From Propionibacteriaceae bacterium (GTDB taxonomy: Bacteria > Actinomycetota > Actinomycetes > Propionibacteriales > Propionibacteriaceae), in assembly GCA_009787035.1 (NCBI GenBank), contig WRGV01000036.1:1-9827 (forward strand): a stretch of 9,827 nucleotides of DNA. Reading direction: 5' to 3'. A model generated the notes under the pieces. The model was not told where the DNA came from and searched no databases. It worked only from the letters and a program-made list of their open reading frames with translations. Shown piece by piece: positions 1 to 6,180 of the stretch. The position numbers and the translations under genes are program-made. Positions within the stretch are counted from its first letter, which is position 1, and every line of letters begins with the position of its first letter.

Positions 1-248
1 CCGCACCCGTCGCACCAGCCGCCGAGGCCACACCGGTCGAGGCGGACGAACCCGCTGCCGACGAACCGCAGGACGAGCCGGCCCCGCGCCAGGCCGTCAC
101 GCGGGCACAGCTGGAGGCCATGCCGGTCGCCGAGCTGCGCGCGCTGGCACGCCAGACGCCCGGACTGGGCATGAGCAAGCCGGAGATCCGCGCGGGACGC
201 AAGACCGAACTGGTCGAGCGGCTCGCCACGCTCCTCGACGCCGAATGA
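1..248 (+). CDS. 3' end of a gene with a Rho_N/SAP-like C-terminal domain, possibly an extended BMC shell protein
   Basis: Only the last 81 codons are visible; the reading frame is open from base 3 to the TGA at 246-248. Seen: residues 1 to about 33 form a linker rich in Ala, Pro, Glu and Asp. A compact helical tail follows, with the pattern LEAMPVAELRALAR, then KPEIR, then RKTELVERLATLL. This pattern, ending in a Lys-Thr-Glu-Leu helix, resembles the Rho N-terminal/SAP-type helix-extension-helix fold, which often binds nucleic acid. The stop codon lies 14 bases before the preferred eutJ start, and the gene runs in the same direction, so it probably belongs to the same operon. Known: the BMC protein EutK carries an extra C-terminal helical domain thought to bind nucleic acid. 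Inference: this could be the tail of a BMC-domain shell protein with a similar extension. The N-terminal part lies outside the window, so an unrelated linker protein remains possible. Confidence 0.6.
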   Translation, partial: APVAPAAEATPVEADEPAADEPQDEPAPRQAVTRAQLEAMPVAELRALARQTPGLGMSKPEIRAGRKTELVERLATLLDAE

Positions 249-249
249 C

Positions 250-254
250 AAGGA
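250..254 (+). promoter_or_regulatory. Ribosome binding site that decides the eutJ start
   Basis: AAGGA lies 8 bases before the ATG at 263. The upstream in-frame ATG at 245 overlaps the previous stop as ATGA but has no purine-rich site before it. This favours the start at 263. Confidence 0.55.
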
Positions 255-262
255 TGGAACCG

Positions 263-1099
263 ATGCTGACCCCGGCAAGACTCCGCACACTGGAGTGTGC
301 AGTGGAGGCGCTGCACACCACGACGCCCCTGCCCAAGGGCACACCCGTCAAGTGCGGCGTCGACCTGGGCACGGCGTCCATCATCGTCGTGGCCCTCGAC
401 CCGGCCAACAACCCGGTGGCGGCCGAGATGCAGCCGTGCCAGGTCGCCCGCGACGGCCTGGTGGTCGACTACCACGGCGCGATCCAGATCGTGCAGCGCC
501 TGACCAACCGGCTGCGCGAGCGGCTGGACACCGACATCCGGTCGGCGGCGATCGCCGTCCCGCCGGGCACCGCGCCGGCCAACGCGGCCACGCACCGCTA
601 CGTCACCGAGGCGGCCGACCTGGACGTCCTGAGCATCCTGGACGAGCCCACGGCGGCCAACTCGGTGCTCGGCATCGCCAACGGCGCGGTCGTCGACATC
701 GGCGGCGGCACCACGGGCGTGTCGATCTTCGAAGACTCGAAGGTCGTCTACACCGCCGACGAGCCCACCGGCGGCACGCACATGAGCCTGGTGCTCATGG
801 GCCGCCTGGGCCTCGACTACGAGCAGGCCGAGGCCATGAAGCAGGATCCGGCGCATGCCGACGAGGTGCGGCAGGCCGTCCGCCCGGTCGCCGAGAAGAT
901 GGCCACCATCGTCGGCAACCACCTGCGCGGCCGCGATGTCGAGCAGGTCTGGCTGGTGGGCGGCGCCGCCGGGCTGAAGGGCATCGAGGACATCTTCACC
1001 GCCCACCTGGGCATCCCCACCCACAAGCCACCGAATCCCATGATGGTGACGCCGGTCGGCATCGCCATGAACGTACCCCTGGAGGAGGAGCCATGCTGA
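263..1099 (+). CDS. eutJ: EutJ, Hsp70/actin-fold ethanolamine utilization chaperone
   Basis: This 278-residue protein belongs to the sugar kinase/Hsp70/actin ATPase superfamily and matches EutJ along its whole length. Seen: phosphate-1 loop GVDLGTAS at residues 32-39, the EutJ-type stretch PPGTAPA near residue 100, DEPTAAN near 130, phosphate-2 loop DIGGGTTG at 145-152, and an adenosine-site stretch WLVGGAAG near 230. The length equals that of the enteric protein when the ATG at 263 is used; starts at 245 and 254 would add 6 or 3 residues. The stop overlaps the eutN start by 7 bases. Known: EutJ is a presumed chaperone encoded in eut operons, and its exact client is not settled. Inference: it helps fold or assemble enzymes or shell parts of this compartment. 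It differs from the reactivase EutA, encoded further along, which is larger and has a different C-terminal half. Confidence 0.93.
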   Translation: MLTPARLRTLECAVEALHTTTPLPKGTPVKCGVDLGTASIIVVALDPANNPVAAEMQPCQVARDGLVVDYHGAIQIVQRLTNRLRERLDTDIRSAAIAVPPGTAPANAATHRYVTEAADLDVLSILDEPTAANSVLGIANGAVVDIGGGTTGVSIFEDSKVVYTADEPTGGTHMSLVLMGRLGLDYEQAEAMKQDPAHADEVRQAVRPVAEKMATIVGNHLRGRDVEQVWLVGGAAGLKGIEDIFTAHLGIPTHKPPNPMMVTPVGIAMNVPLEEEPC

Positions 1100-1383
1100 T
1101 CGGCAAGGTTATCGGCAACGTTTGGGCCACGCGCAAGAACGAGGACCTCAACGGCTGCAAGCTGATGATCGTCGACCCGATGCAATACGCGGGTCACACC
1201 CGTCAGTACCCGATCGTCGCGGTCGACCAGATCGGGGCCGGCGTCGGCGAGACGGTGCTGGTGGTGTCGGGCAGCTCGGCCCGCATCAGCGTCGGCGAGG
1301 GTAAGCAGCCCATCGACCACGTGATCGTCGGCGTCGTTGACCAGGTCGACCTGGCCGGCGCGGACGAGCAAGACAGCAAGTAA
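1093..1383 (+). CDS. eutN: EutN/CcmL-type pentameric shell vertex protein (BMC-P)
   Basis: This 96-residue protein has the EutN/CcmL fold that caps the vertices of microcompartment shells as a pentamer. Seen: the characteristic N-terminus MLIGKVIGNVWATRKNEDLNG, then KLMIVDP near residue 25, AVDQIGAGVGETVLVVSGSSAR in the middle, and HVIVGVVDQV near the C-terminus. The length is normal for the family. The start is supported by GGAGG at 1081-1085, seven bases upstream and inside the end of eutJ; the genes overlap by 7 bases, so translation is probably coupled. The last residues are acidic and polar. It is the only vertex protein in this window. Confidence 0.95.
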   Translation: MLIGKVIGNVWATRKNEDLNGCKLMIVDPMQYAGHTRQYPIVAVDQIGAGVGETVLVVSGSSARISVGEGKQPIDHVIVGVVDQVDLAGADEQDSK

Positions 1384-1404
1384 GAGGAGAGGACGCGAGC
1401 AGCA

Positions 1405-1863
1405 ATGGAGCTCACTGAGGATGCGCTGGCGCGCATCATCCGCGACGTCATCGAGGAACATGTCGGGCAGGTGGCCGCACCGGCCGCCGACCCGTGGAAG
1501 CGCGATCCGTCCGGCGTCATCGGCATCGATGCGCCCAAGGTCGCGACGCAGCCGTTCCCGTTCCCGCTGGACGTGCCGGCGAACAGCGTCCGGCTCATCG
1601 ACCTGCTGACGCTGGACGAGAGCCCGCGCGTCGGCTGTGGCCTGATGGAGATGGACGCGACGTCGTTCGACTGGACGCTGAAGTACGACGAGGTCGACTA
1701 CGTCATCGAGGGCACGCTCGAACTGATCCTGGACGGGCGCACGATGCGGGCCACCGCGGGCCAGGTGCTGTACATCCCGAAGAACACGCCGCTGCGCTTC
1801 TCGACGCCCGACAAGGTGCGGTTCTTCTACGTGGTCTATCCGGCGAACTGGTCGCAGCAATGA
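1405..1863 (+). CDS. eutQ: EutQ-like cupin with an encapsulation-peptide-like N-terminus
   Basis: This 152-residue protein corresponds to the cupin part of EutQ. Seen: a cupin core with DEVDYVIEG at residues 95-103, then [15 protein letters not shown] and the EutQ-type ending [13 protein letters not shown] classical HxH cupin metal motif is not present, as is usual for EutQ. Enteric EutQ is about 230 residues and begins with an extra module; that module is missing here. Instead, residues 1-20 form an amphipathic helix ([20 protein letters not shown]) followed by an Ala/Pro linker, which looks like the PduD-type lumen-targeting peptide. Known: Salmonella EutQ has been reported to have acetate kinase activity. 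Inference: it may turn acetyl phosphate into acetate and ATP, possibly inside the shell. GAGGAGAGG-type purines sit about 12 bases before the start. Confidence 0.88.
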   Translation: MELTEDALARIIRDVIEEHVGQVAAPAADPWKRDPSGVIGIDAPKVATQPFPFPLDVPANSVRLIDLLTLDESPRVGCGLMEMDATSFDWTLKYDEVDYVIEGTLELILDGRTMRATAGQVLYIPKNTPLRFSTPDKVRFFYVVYPANWSQQ

Positions 1864-2243
1864 GCAATCCCGTGCTGGAGGCCGCCGCCGCGCCCACCAA
1901 GCAGCGGATCATCGAGGAGTTCGTCCCCGGCAAACAGGTGACGCTGGCGCACCTGATCGCGAACCCGGTGGACAACCTCTCGGTGAAGCTGGGGCTGGCG
2001 GGGCCGGGACGGCCCGGGGCGAATGCGATCGGCATCCTGACCATCACCCCGTCCGAGGCGGCCATCATCGGCGCCGACGTCGCCAGCAAGGCCGCGATGG
2101 TCGAGATCGCGTTCGTCGACCGGTTCTCCGGCGCGGTGCTGATCACCGGCGACGTCCAGGCCGTGCGTTCCGCGCTGGAGGCGGTGCTGGACGTGCTGGC
2201 CGGCCAGATGGGCTTCACGCCGACACCGATCACGAAGTCGTAG
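1860..2243 (+). CDS. eutS: EutS, bent-hexamer BMC shell protein
   Basis: This 127-residue protein is a single-domain, circularly permuted BMC shell protein of the EutS/PduU type. Seen: the signature [21 protein letters not shown] at about residues 16-36, [19 protein letters not shown] in the middle, [14 protein letters not shown] towards the C-terminus, and the final Thr-Lys-Ser shared with enteric EutS. It is longer than the 111-residue enteric protein because of about 12 extra N-terminal residues rich in Ala and a few extra Gly/Pro residues near residue 50. The start overlaps the eutQ stop as ATGA. No Shine-Dalgarno site is visible before it, so translation probably depends on coupling to eutQ. 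Known: EutS forms hexamers with a characteristic bend and helps build shell edges. Confidence 0.95.
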   Translation: MSNPVLEAAAAPTKQRIIEEFVPGKQVTLAHLIANPVDNLSVKLGLAGPGRPGANAIGILTITPSEAAIIGADVASKAAMVEIAFVDRFSGAVLITGDVQAVRSALEAVLDVLAGQMGFTPTPITKS

Positions 2244-2277
2244 ACACCACACACCACGAGCCAACGAAGGAGGCGAG

Positions 2278-2730
2278 ATGAAGGACAGCGTGCTGATGGG
2301 CATGAGCGGGTGCGGCAAGACCACGCTCATCCAGGCCCTGATGGGCGAGGCGCTGCGGTACGCCAAGACGCAGACCGTCGAGCGGCACCTCAACTTCATC
2401 GACACCCCCGGGGAGTACATGGAGCGGCGCAACTTCTACCGCGCGCTCATCGTGACGGCCGCGGATGCGGACGTCGTCGGGCTCGTCCAAGACGTCGGGC
2501 GCGACACCAGCTGGATCCCGCCGGCGTTCGCCACCACGTTCGCCAAGCCCGTGTTCGGCGTGGTGACCAAGACCGACCTGGCCGCGGATGCGGACGACGT
2601 CGCGCACGCCCGCGGCGCGCTGGAGCGGGCGGGCGCCGACCCGGTGTTCGAGGTGTCGTCCGTCAGCGGCGACGGCATGGAGCAGCTGTGGGCGTACCTC
2701 AACGACGATGCATCGGAGGTGGCCGCATGA
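2278..2730 (+). CDS. eutP: EutP, P-loop protein of ethanolamine utilization
   Basis: This 150-residue P-loop protein is of the EutP/PduV family. Seen: Walker A loop GMSGCGKT at residues 8-15, the family stretch KTQTVE at 30-35, the DTPGEY motif at 42-47 (G3-like), and TKTD at 97-100 (the G4 guanine-specificity motif, NKxD type). The length is normal. A strong ribosome site, AAGGAGG at 2267-2273, precedes the ATG after a 34-base gap rich in CA repeats. The stop overlaps the eutA start as ATGA. Known: the family looks like a small GTPase; Salmonella EutP was reported to act as an acetate kinase, and PduV has been linked to compartment movement. Inference: no ackA gene is visible here, so EutP is a candidate for the acetyl phosphate to acetate step. 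Confidence 0.94.
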   Translation: MKDSVLMGMSGCGKTTLIQALMGEALRYAKTQTVERHLNFIDTPGEYMERRNFYRALIVTAADADVVGLVQDVGRDTSWIPPAFATTFAKPVFGVVTKTDLAADADDVAHARGALERAGADPVFEVSSVSGDGMEQLWAYLNDDASEVAA

Positions 2731-4157
2731 AGGATGTGCTGCTGTCCGTGGGCATCGACGTGGGGACGAGCACGTCGCAGGTCGTCTTCTCGGACATCAC
2801 GATCGAGGACCTGTCGAGCGGCTTCGCCGTGCCGCGGGTCGAGATCGTCGGCAAACAGATCATCTACCGCAGCGAGATCCACTTCACGCCGCTGACCTCG
2901 CCGACGACGATCGACGCGGCCGCGCTGCGCGACCTGGTCACGCTCGAATACCGGCTGGCGGGCATCGACCCGCACGCCGTCAAGACCGGCGCGGTCGTCA
3001 TCACCGGCGAGACCGCGCGCAAAGAGAACGCGGACGAGGTCGCGCGCTACCTGTCCGACCTGGCCGGCGACTTCGTGGTCGCCACCGCCGGGCCGACGCT
3101 GGAGTCGGTGCTGGCCGGGCGCGGGGCGGGCGCGGACGTGCGCTCGCGCGAGCTCAGCGCACCGGTCGCCAACTACGACATCGGCGGCGGGACGAGCAAC
3201 TTCGTCCTGTTCGAGCACGGCGAGCCCATCGCGGCCAGCTGCCTCGACATCGGCGGGCGGCTGATCCGCGTCGACCGCTCGCGCGGCGTCATCACCTACA
3301 TCGCCGACAAGATCGCCGCGCTGTGCGCGTCCAAGGGCATCGCGCTGCGCGTCGGTGACCGGGCCGATGTGGCCGTGCTGCGCCAGGTGTGCACCGCGAT
3401 GTGCGAGATCCTGGAGATGAGCCTCGGGCTGGTGCCCAAGTCGGCCCTCTACCCGTCCATGCTCACCGAGGCGGGCAACGACGTCGTCCTGCCTCGCCCG
3501 CTCGGGCACCTCATGTTCTCCGGCGGCGTCGCCGACTGCATGCTGGTGCCGAACGACGACGTGTTCGTCTACGGCGACATCGGCATGCTGCTCGGGCAGG
3601 CCGTCCGCGAGTCGGCGGCGCTGGCGCGCGTGCCGCAGCTGCCGGCCACCGAGACCATCCGGGCCACCGTCGTGGGTGCGGGCACGCACATCACCAAGCT
3701 GTCGGGCTCGACGATCGAGTACGACCCCGAGCTGCTGCCGGTCAAGAACGTCCCGGCGCTCAAGCTGACGCAGCAGGAGGAGGCCACGCCGGCGGCCATG
3801 GGCCAGGCCATCCGCTCGCGCCTGGACTGGTTCGCGACCGACGGGTCCGCGCACCCGGTCGCGATCGCGTTCGAGGGTCCCGCGGTGCCGAGCTTCACGG
3901 CCGTCCAGGGCATCGCCGATGCGATCGTGGACGCCATGGCGCCCGCCACCGCCAAGGGCGTGCCGACCATCGTGGTCACCGAGCGCGACCTGGCCAAGGT
4001 GTTGGGCCAGTCGATCCGCATGAAGGCACCGGCCGGCCACGGATTCATCTGTATCGATGGCATCTCGATGCGGGGAGGTGACTATGTCGATATCGGCGCT
4101 CCGGCGGCGGGGGGAACCGTCCTGCCCGTCGTCGTCAAGACTCTCGTCTTTCACTAG
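2727..4157 (+). CDS. eutA: EutA, ethanolamine ammonia-lyase reactivating factor
   Basis: This 476-residue ASKHA-fold ATPase is the reactivase that replaces damaged cobalamin in ethanolamine ammonia-lyase. Seen: phosphate-1 loop GIDVGTSTSQ at residues 9-18, ITGETARKENA near residue 92, phosphate-2 loop DIGGGTSN at 151-158, CLDIGGR near 172, FSGGVADC from residue 264, and a C-terminal domain ending in VVVKTLVFH. The length fits the family. The start overlaps the eutP stop as ATGA and has GGAGGT at 2715-2720. Its presence is the best evidence in this window that the signature enzyme is the EutBC lyase, although eutB and eutC themselves are not here. In many eut operons eutB follows eutA directly; here a 68-base gap leads straight to the aldehyde dehydrogenase gene. 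Confidence 0.95.
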   Translation: MKDVLLSVGIDVGTSTSQVVFSDITIEDLSSGFAVPRVEIVGKQIIYRSEIHFTPLTSPTTIDAAALRDLVTLEYRLAGIDPHAVKTGAVVITGETARKENADEVARYLSDLAGDFVVATAGPTLESVLAGRGAGADVRSRELSAPVANYDIGGGTSNFVLFEHGEPIAASCLDIGGRLIRVDRSRGVITYIADKIAALCASKGIALRVGDRADVAVLRQVCTAMCEILEMSLGLVPKSALYPSMLTEAGNDVVLPRPLGHLMFSGGVADCMLVPNDDVFVYGDIGMLLGQAVRESAALARVPQLPATETIRATVVGAGTHITKLSGSTIEYDPELLPVKNVPALKLTQQEEATPAAMGQAIRSRLDWFATDGSAHPVAIAFEGPAVPSFTAVQGIADAIVDAMAPATAKGVPTIVVTERDLAKVLGQSIRMKAPAGHGFICIDGISMRGGDYVDIGAPAAGGTVLPVVVKTLVFH

Positions 4158-4225
4158 GTATTCGGACGTACGCACGCAATCGGATGGCGGTCCTGGACGG
4201 ACCGGCATCGCAAGAGGAGGCAACC

Positions 4226-5701
4226 ATGGACTATCTCGATAAGGACCTGGCATCGATCCAGGAGGTCCGCACGCTCGTCCGTGCGGCCAAGGCGGCCCAG
4301 CAGCGCCTGGCGACGTTCTCGCAGGAGGAAGTCGACCGGATCTGCGCGGCCATGGCCAAGGCGGGCTTCGAGCACGCCGAGCAGCTGGCTCGGATGGCCG
4401 TCGATGAGACGACGTTCGGACGCGTCGAGGACAAGACGCTGAAGAACCAGTTCGCATCGCAGGCCGTGTGGGACGCGTACAAGGACGTCAAGACGGTCGG
4501 CATCATCGCCGAGCGCCCCGAGGCGGGCATCACCGAGGTCGGCGTGCCGATGGGCGTCATCGCCGGCGTCGTCCCGTCCACCAACCCGACGTCCACGGCC
4601 ATCTTCAAGTCGATCATCGCCGTGAAGTCGGGCAACGCGATCGTGCTGTCGCCGCACCCGGGCGCCAAGGCGTGCACGCTGGCCGCGACGCGCGTGGTCG
4701 CCGAGGCCGGGCAGGCCGCCGGGCTGCCCGCCGGGGCGATCGCCTGCATCGAGCATCCGACGATGGAGGCCACGCAGGCCCTCATGTCGAGCCCCGACAT
4801 CGCGCTGATCCTGGCGACCGGCGGCCCGGGCATGGTCAAGGCGGCGTACTCGTCCGGCAACCCGGCCATCGGCGTCGGCCCCGGCAACGGGCCCTCGTTC
4901 ATCGAGCGCAGCGCGGACATTCCGACCGCCGTGCGCCGCATCATCGACTCCAAGACGTTCGACAACGGCACCATCTGCGCCTCCGAGCAGTCGGTCGTCA
5001 CCGAGGACATCATCAAGCGCGACGTCATCGAGCAGTTCACGCTGCAGGGCGGCTACTTCCTGTCGCCGCAGGAGAAGGACGCGGTGGGCGCGCTGCTCAT
5101 GCGCGCCAACGGCAGCATGAACCCGGCCATCGTCGGGCAGACCGCCGTCCGCATCGCCGAGATGGCCGGCATCAGCGTGCCCGCGGGCACGCGCGTGCTG
5201 CTAGGGCCCGAGACCGAGGTCGGGCACCAGTTCCCGTACTCGCGCGAGAAGCTGTGCCCCGTGCTCGGCTTCTTCAGCGCGCCCGACTGGCACAGCGCCT
5301 GCGAGCTGTGCATCAAGATCCTGATGAACGAGGGCGCCGGGCACTCGATGTCGATCCACTCCCGCGACGAGGACGTGATCCGCGAGTTCGCGCTGCGCAA
5401 GCCCGTGTCGCGGCTGCTGGTCAACACGCCCGCCTCGCTGGGCGGCGTCGGCGCCACCACCGGGCTGCAGCCGTCGCTGACGCTCGGCTGCGGGGCCGTC
5501 GGCGGCAACTCGTCCTCGGACAACATCGGCCCGCTCAACCTGATCAACATCCGCCGCCTGGCGCGCGGACGCCGCGAGCTGTCCGACCTGCGTGCCGCGC
5601 AGCCCGCCCTGACCACGTCGTCCGTCGTCGCGAACCCGTCGCTCGACACCGAGCGGCTGGTCCGGCTCGTCCTAGCCAAACTGACGGGAGCCGGCGTATG
5701 A
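4226..5701 (+). CDS. eutE: CoA-acylating acetaldehyde dehydrogenase, EutE/PduP-like, with a C-terminal encapsulation peptide
   Basis: This 491-residue protein converts acetaldehyde, NAD+ and CoA to acetyl-CoA and NADH. Seen: aldehyde dehydrogenase core with EVGVPMGVIAGVVPSTNPTS (Asn120), AVKSGNAIVLSPHP, ATGGPGMVKAAYSSG, GVGPGNGPSF, the catalytic cysteine in NGTICASEQ (Cys251), REKLCPVLGFF, and GGVGATTGLQPSLTLGCGAVGG near the C-terminus. The core ends around residue 450. A linker then leads to LDTERLVRLVLAKLTGAGV (473-491), an amphipathic helix typical of C-terminal shell-targeting peptides. There is no N-terminal targeting helix of the enteric PduP type; the N-terminus resembles the version found in clostridial BMC loci and AdhE. 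The start at 4226 has GAGGAGG at 4214-4220; an in-frame ATG at 4184 has no such site. Another aldehyde substrate, such as propionaldehyde, is possible. Confidence 0.93.
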   Translation: MDYLDKDLASIQEVRTLVRAAKAAQQRLATFSQEEVDRICAAMAKAGFEHAEQLARMAVDETTFGRVEDKTLKNQFASQAVWDAYKDVKTVGIIAERPEAGITEVGVPMGVIAGVVPSTNPTSTAIFKSIIAVKSGNAIVLSPHPGAKACTLAATRVVAEAGQAAGLPAGAIACIEHPTMEATQALMSSPDIALILATGGPGMVKAAYSSGNPAIGVGPGNGPSFIERSADIPTAVRRIIDSKTFDNGTICASEQSVVTEDIIKRDVIEQFTLQGGYFLSPQEKDAVGALLMRANGSMNPAIVGQTAVRIAEMAGISVPAGTRVLLGPETEVGHQFPYSREKLCPVLGFFSAPDWHSACELCIKILMNEGAGHSMSIHSRDEDVIREFALRKPVSRLLVNTPASLGGVGATTGLQPSLTLGCGAVGGNSSSDNIGPLNLINIRRLARGRRELSDLRAAQPALTTSSVVANPSLDTERLVRLVLAKLTGAGV

Positions 5702-5785
5702 CATGAACCTGCTTTCCACGTTTCACCGCAATCTATCCACATCATCAATCAGATTCACCCAACCAAGTAAGGAGCACTGAGAACA
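5702..5785 (+). promoter_or_regulatory. A+T-richer leader before the eutM shell gene, possible promoter or translation-enhancing leader
   Basis: By hand count this 84-base gap holds 38 G or C (about 45%), far below the surrounding genes. It contains unstructured CA/TC-rich sequence and an AAGGAG site at 5769-5774, eleven bases before the ATG. No clear -35/-10 pair could be assigned. Inference: it is either an internal promoter or an open leader that gives high expression of the main shell protein. Confidence 0.3.
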
Positions 5786-6085
5786 ATGGCCGAAAATAGC
5801 TTCAGCATTGCCCTCGGAATGATCGAGACCAAGGGTCTGGTCGCCTCGATTGAGGCCGCCGATGCCATGGTCAAGGCCGCGAACGTCACGCTGATCGGCA
5901 AGGTCCACGTCGGCGGCGGCCTGGTCACCGTCATGATCCGTGGCGATGTGGGCGCCGTCAAGGCCGCCACCGATGCGGGTGCGGCTGCGGCCGACCGCGT
6001 CGGCGAGCTCATCAGCGTGCACGTCATCCCGCGTCCGCACAACGAGGTCGAGTACATCCTGCCGAGCCTGCAGACGACCGACTAG
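5786..6085 (+). CDS. eutM: EutM/PduA-type hexameric BMC shell protein (BMC-H)
   Basis: This 99-residue protein is a canonical single-BMC-domain shell tile. Seen: [21 protein letters not shown] from residue 8, the pore-loop glycines GGG at 43-45, [21 protein letters not shown] in the second half, and the diagnostic [11 protein letters not shown] near the C-terminus. The sequence is very close to enteric EutM, with about seven extra residues (AENSFSI) before the domain. Its first codons use A and T more than neighbouring genes do, in keeping with an unstructured start region and strong translation. An A+T-richer leader lies before it and a strong hairpin directly after it, which would let this gene be expressed above the rest of the operon, as expected for the main shell facet protein. 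Confidence 0.95.
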   Translation: MAENSFSIALGMIETKGLVASIEAADAMVKAANVTLIGKVHVGGGLVTVMIRGDVGAVKAATDAGAAAADRVGELISVHVIPRPHNEVEYILPSLQTTD

Positions 6086-6092
6086 GCCCCTG

Positions 6093-6139
6093 CGCTCCCC
6101 GTGGCTCGGCATTCCAGACTGCCGGGCCACGGGGGAGCG
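6093..6139 (+). terminator. Long GC-rich hairpin after eutM, a terminator or mRNA-stabilizing stem
   Basis: The arms 6093-6110 and 6121-6139 pair as about 18 base pairs, with one extra G in the right-hand arm and one G-U pair, around a 10-base loop (6111-6120). The stem begins 8 bases after the eutM stop. There is no run of T after it; a C-rich stretch follows. Inference: it may cause partial termination or protect the eutM mRNA 3' end, and so lower expression of eutT and later genes relative to the shell gene. Confidence 0.6.
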
Positions 6140-6164
6140 GCGTCCCCCCAACAACACACACGAC

Positions 6165-6176
6165 AAGGAGGTGATC
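6165..6176 (+). promoter_or_regulatory. Unusually complete Shine-Dalgarno site of eutT
   Basis: AAGGAGGTGATC is a 12-base perfect complement of the conserved bacterial 16S rRNA 3' end (GATCACCTCCTT). It ends 4 bases before the eutT ATG at 6181. It is longer than any other ribosome site in the window and may offset reduced read-through past the upstream hairpin. Confidence 0.8.
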
Positions 6177-6180
6177 GGTC

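Noticed and set aside
295..1092. In-frame extension upstream of eutN
   Set aside because: The frame stays open through eutJ, but the translation there is a Gly/Arg/His-rich shadow. The EutN family start and a ribosome site both point to 1093.
4188..4204. Small hairpin before the aldehyde dehydrogenase gene (6-base stem CGGTCC/GGACCG, 5-base loop)
   Set aside because: Short stems like this arise often by chance in G+C-rich DNA, and there is no T-run or conserved element beside it.
4184..4225. Upstream in-frame ATG adding 14 residues to the aldehyde dehydrogenase
   Set aside because: It has no ribosome site, and a strong GAGGAGG lies just before the ATG at 4226, inside what would be coding sequence.
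2436..4457. Long open frame (673 codons) on the minus strand
   Set aside because: It is antisense to eutP, eutA and the start of the dehydrogenase gene. Its composition is dominated by Arg, Asp, Gly and His, as expected from the reverse frame of G+C-rich coding DNA, and it has no recognisable domain.
5703..5780. 25-codon ORF between the aldehyde dehydrogenase and eutM
   Set aside because: It has no ribosome site, and its Ser/Thr-rich, rare-codon content differs from the neighbours. It most likely falls by chance within the non-coding leader.
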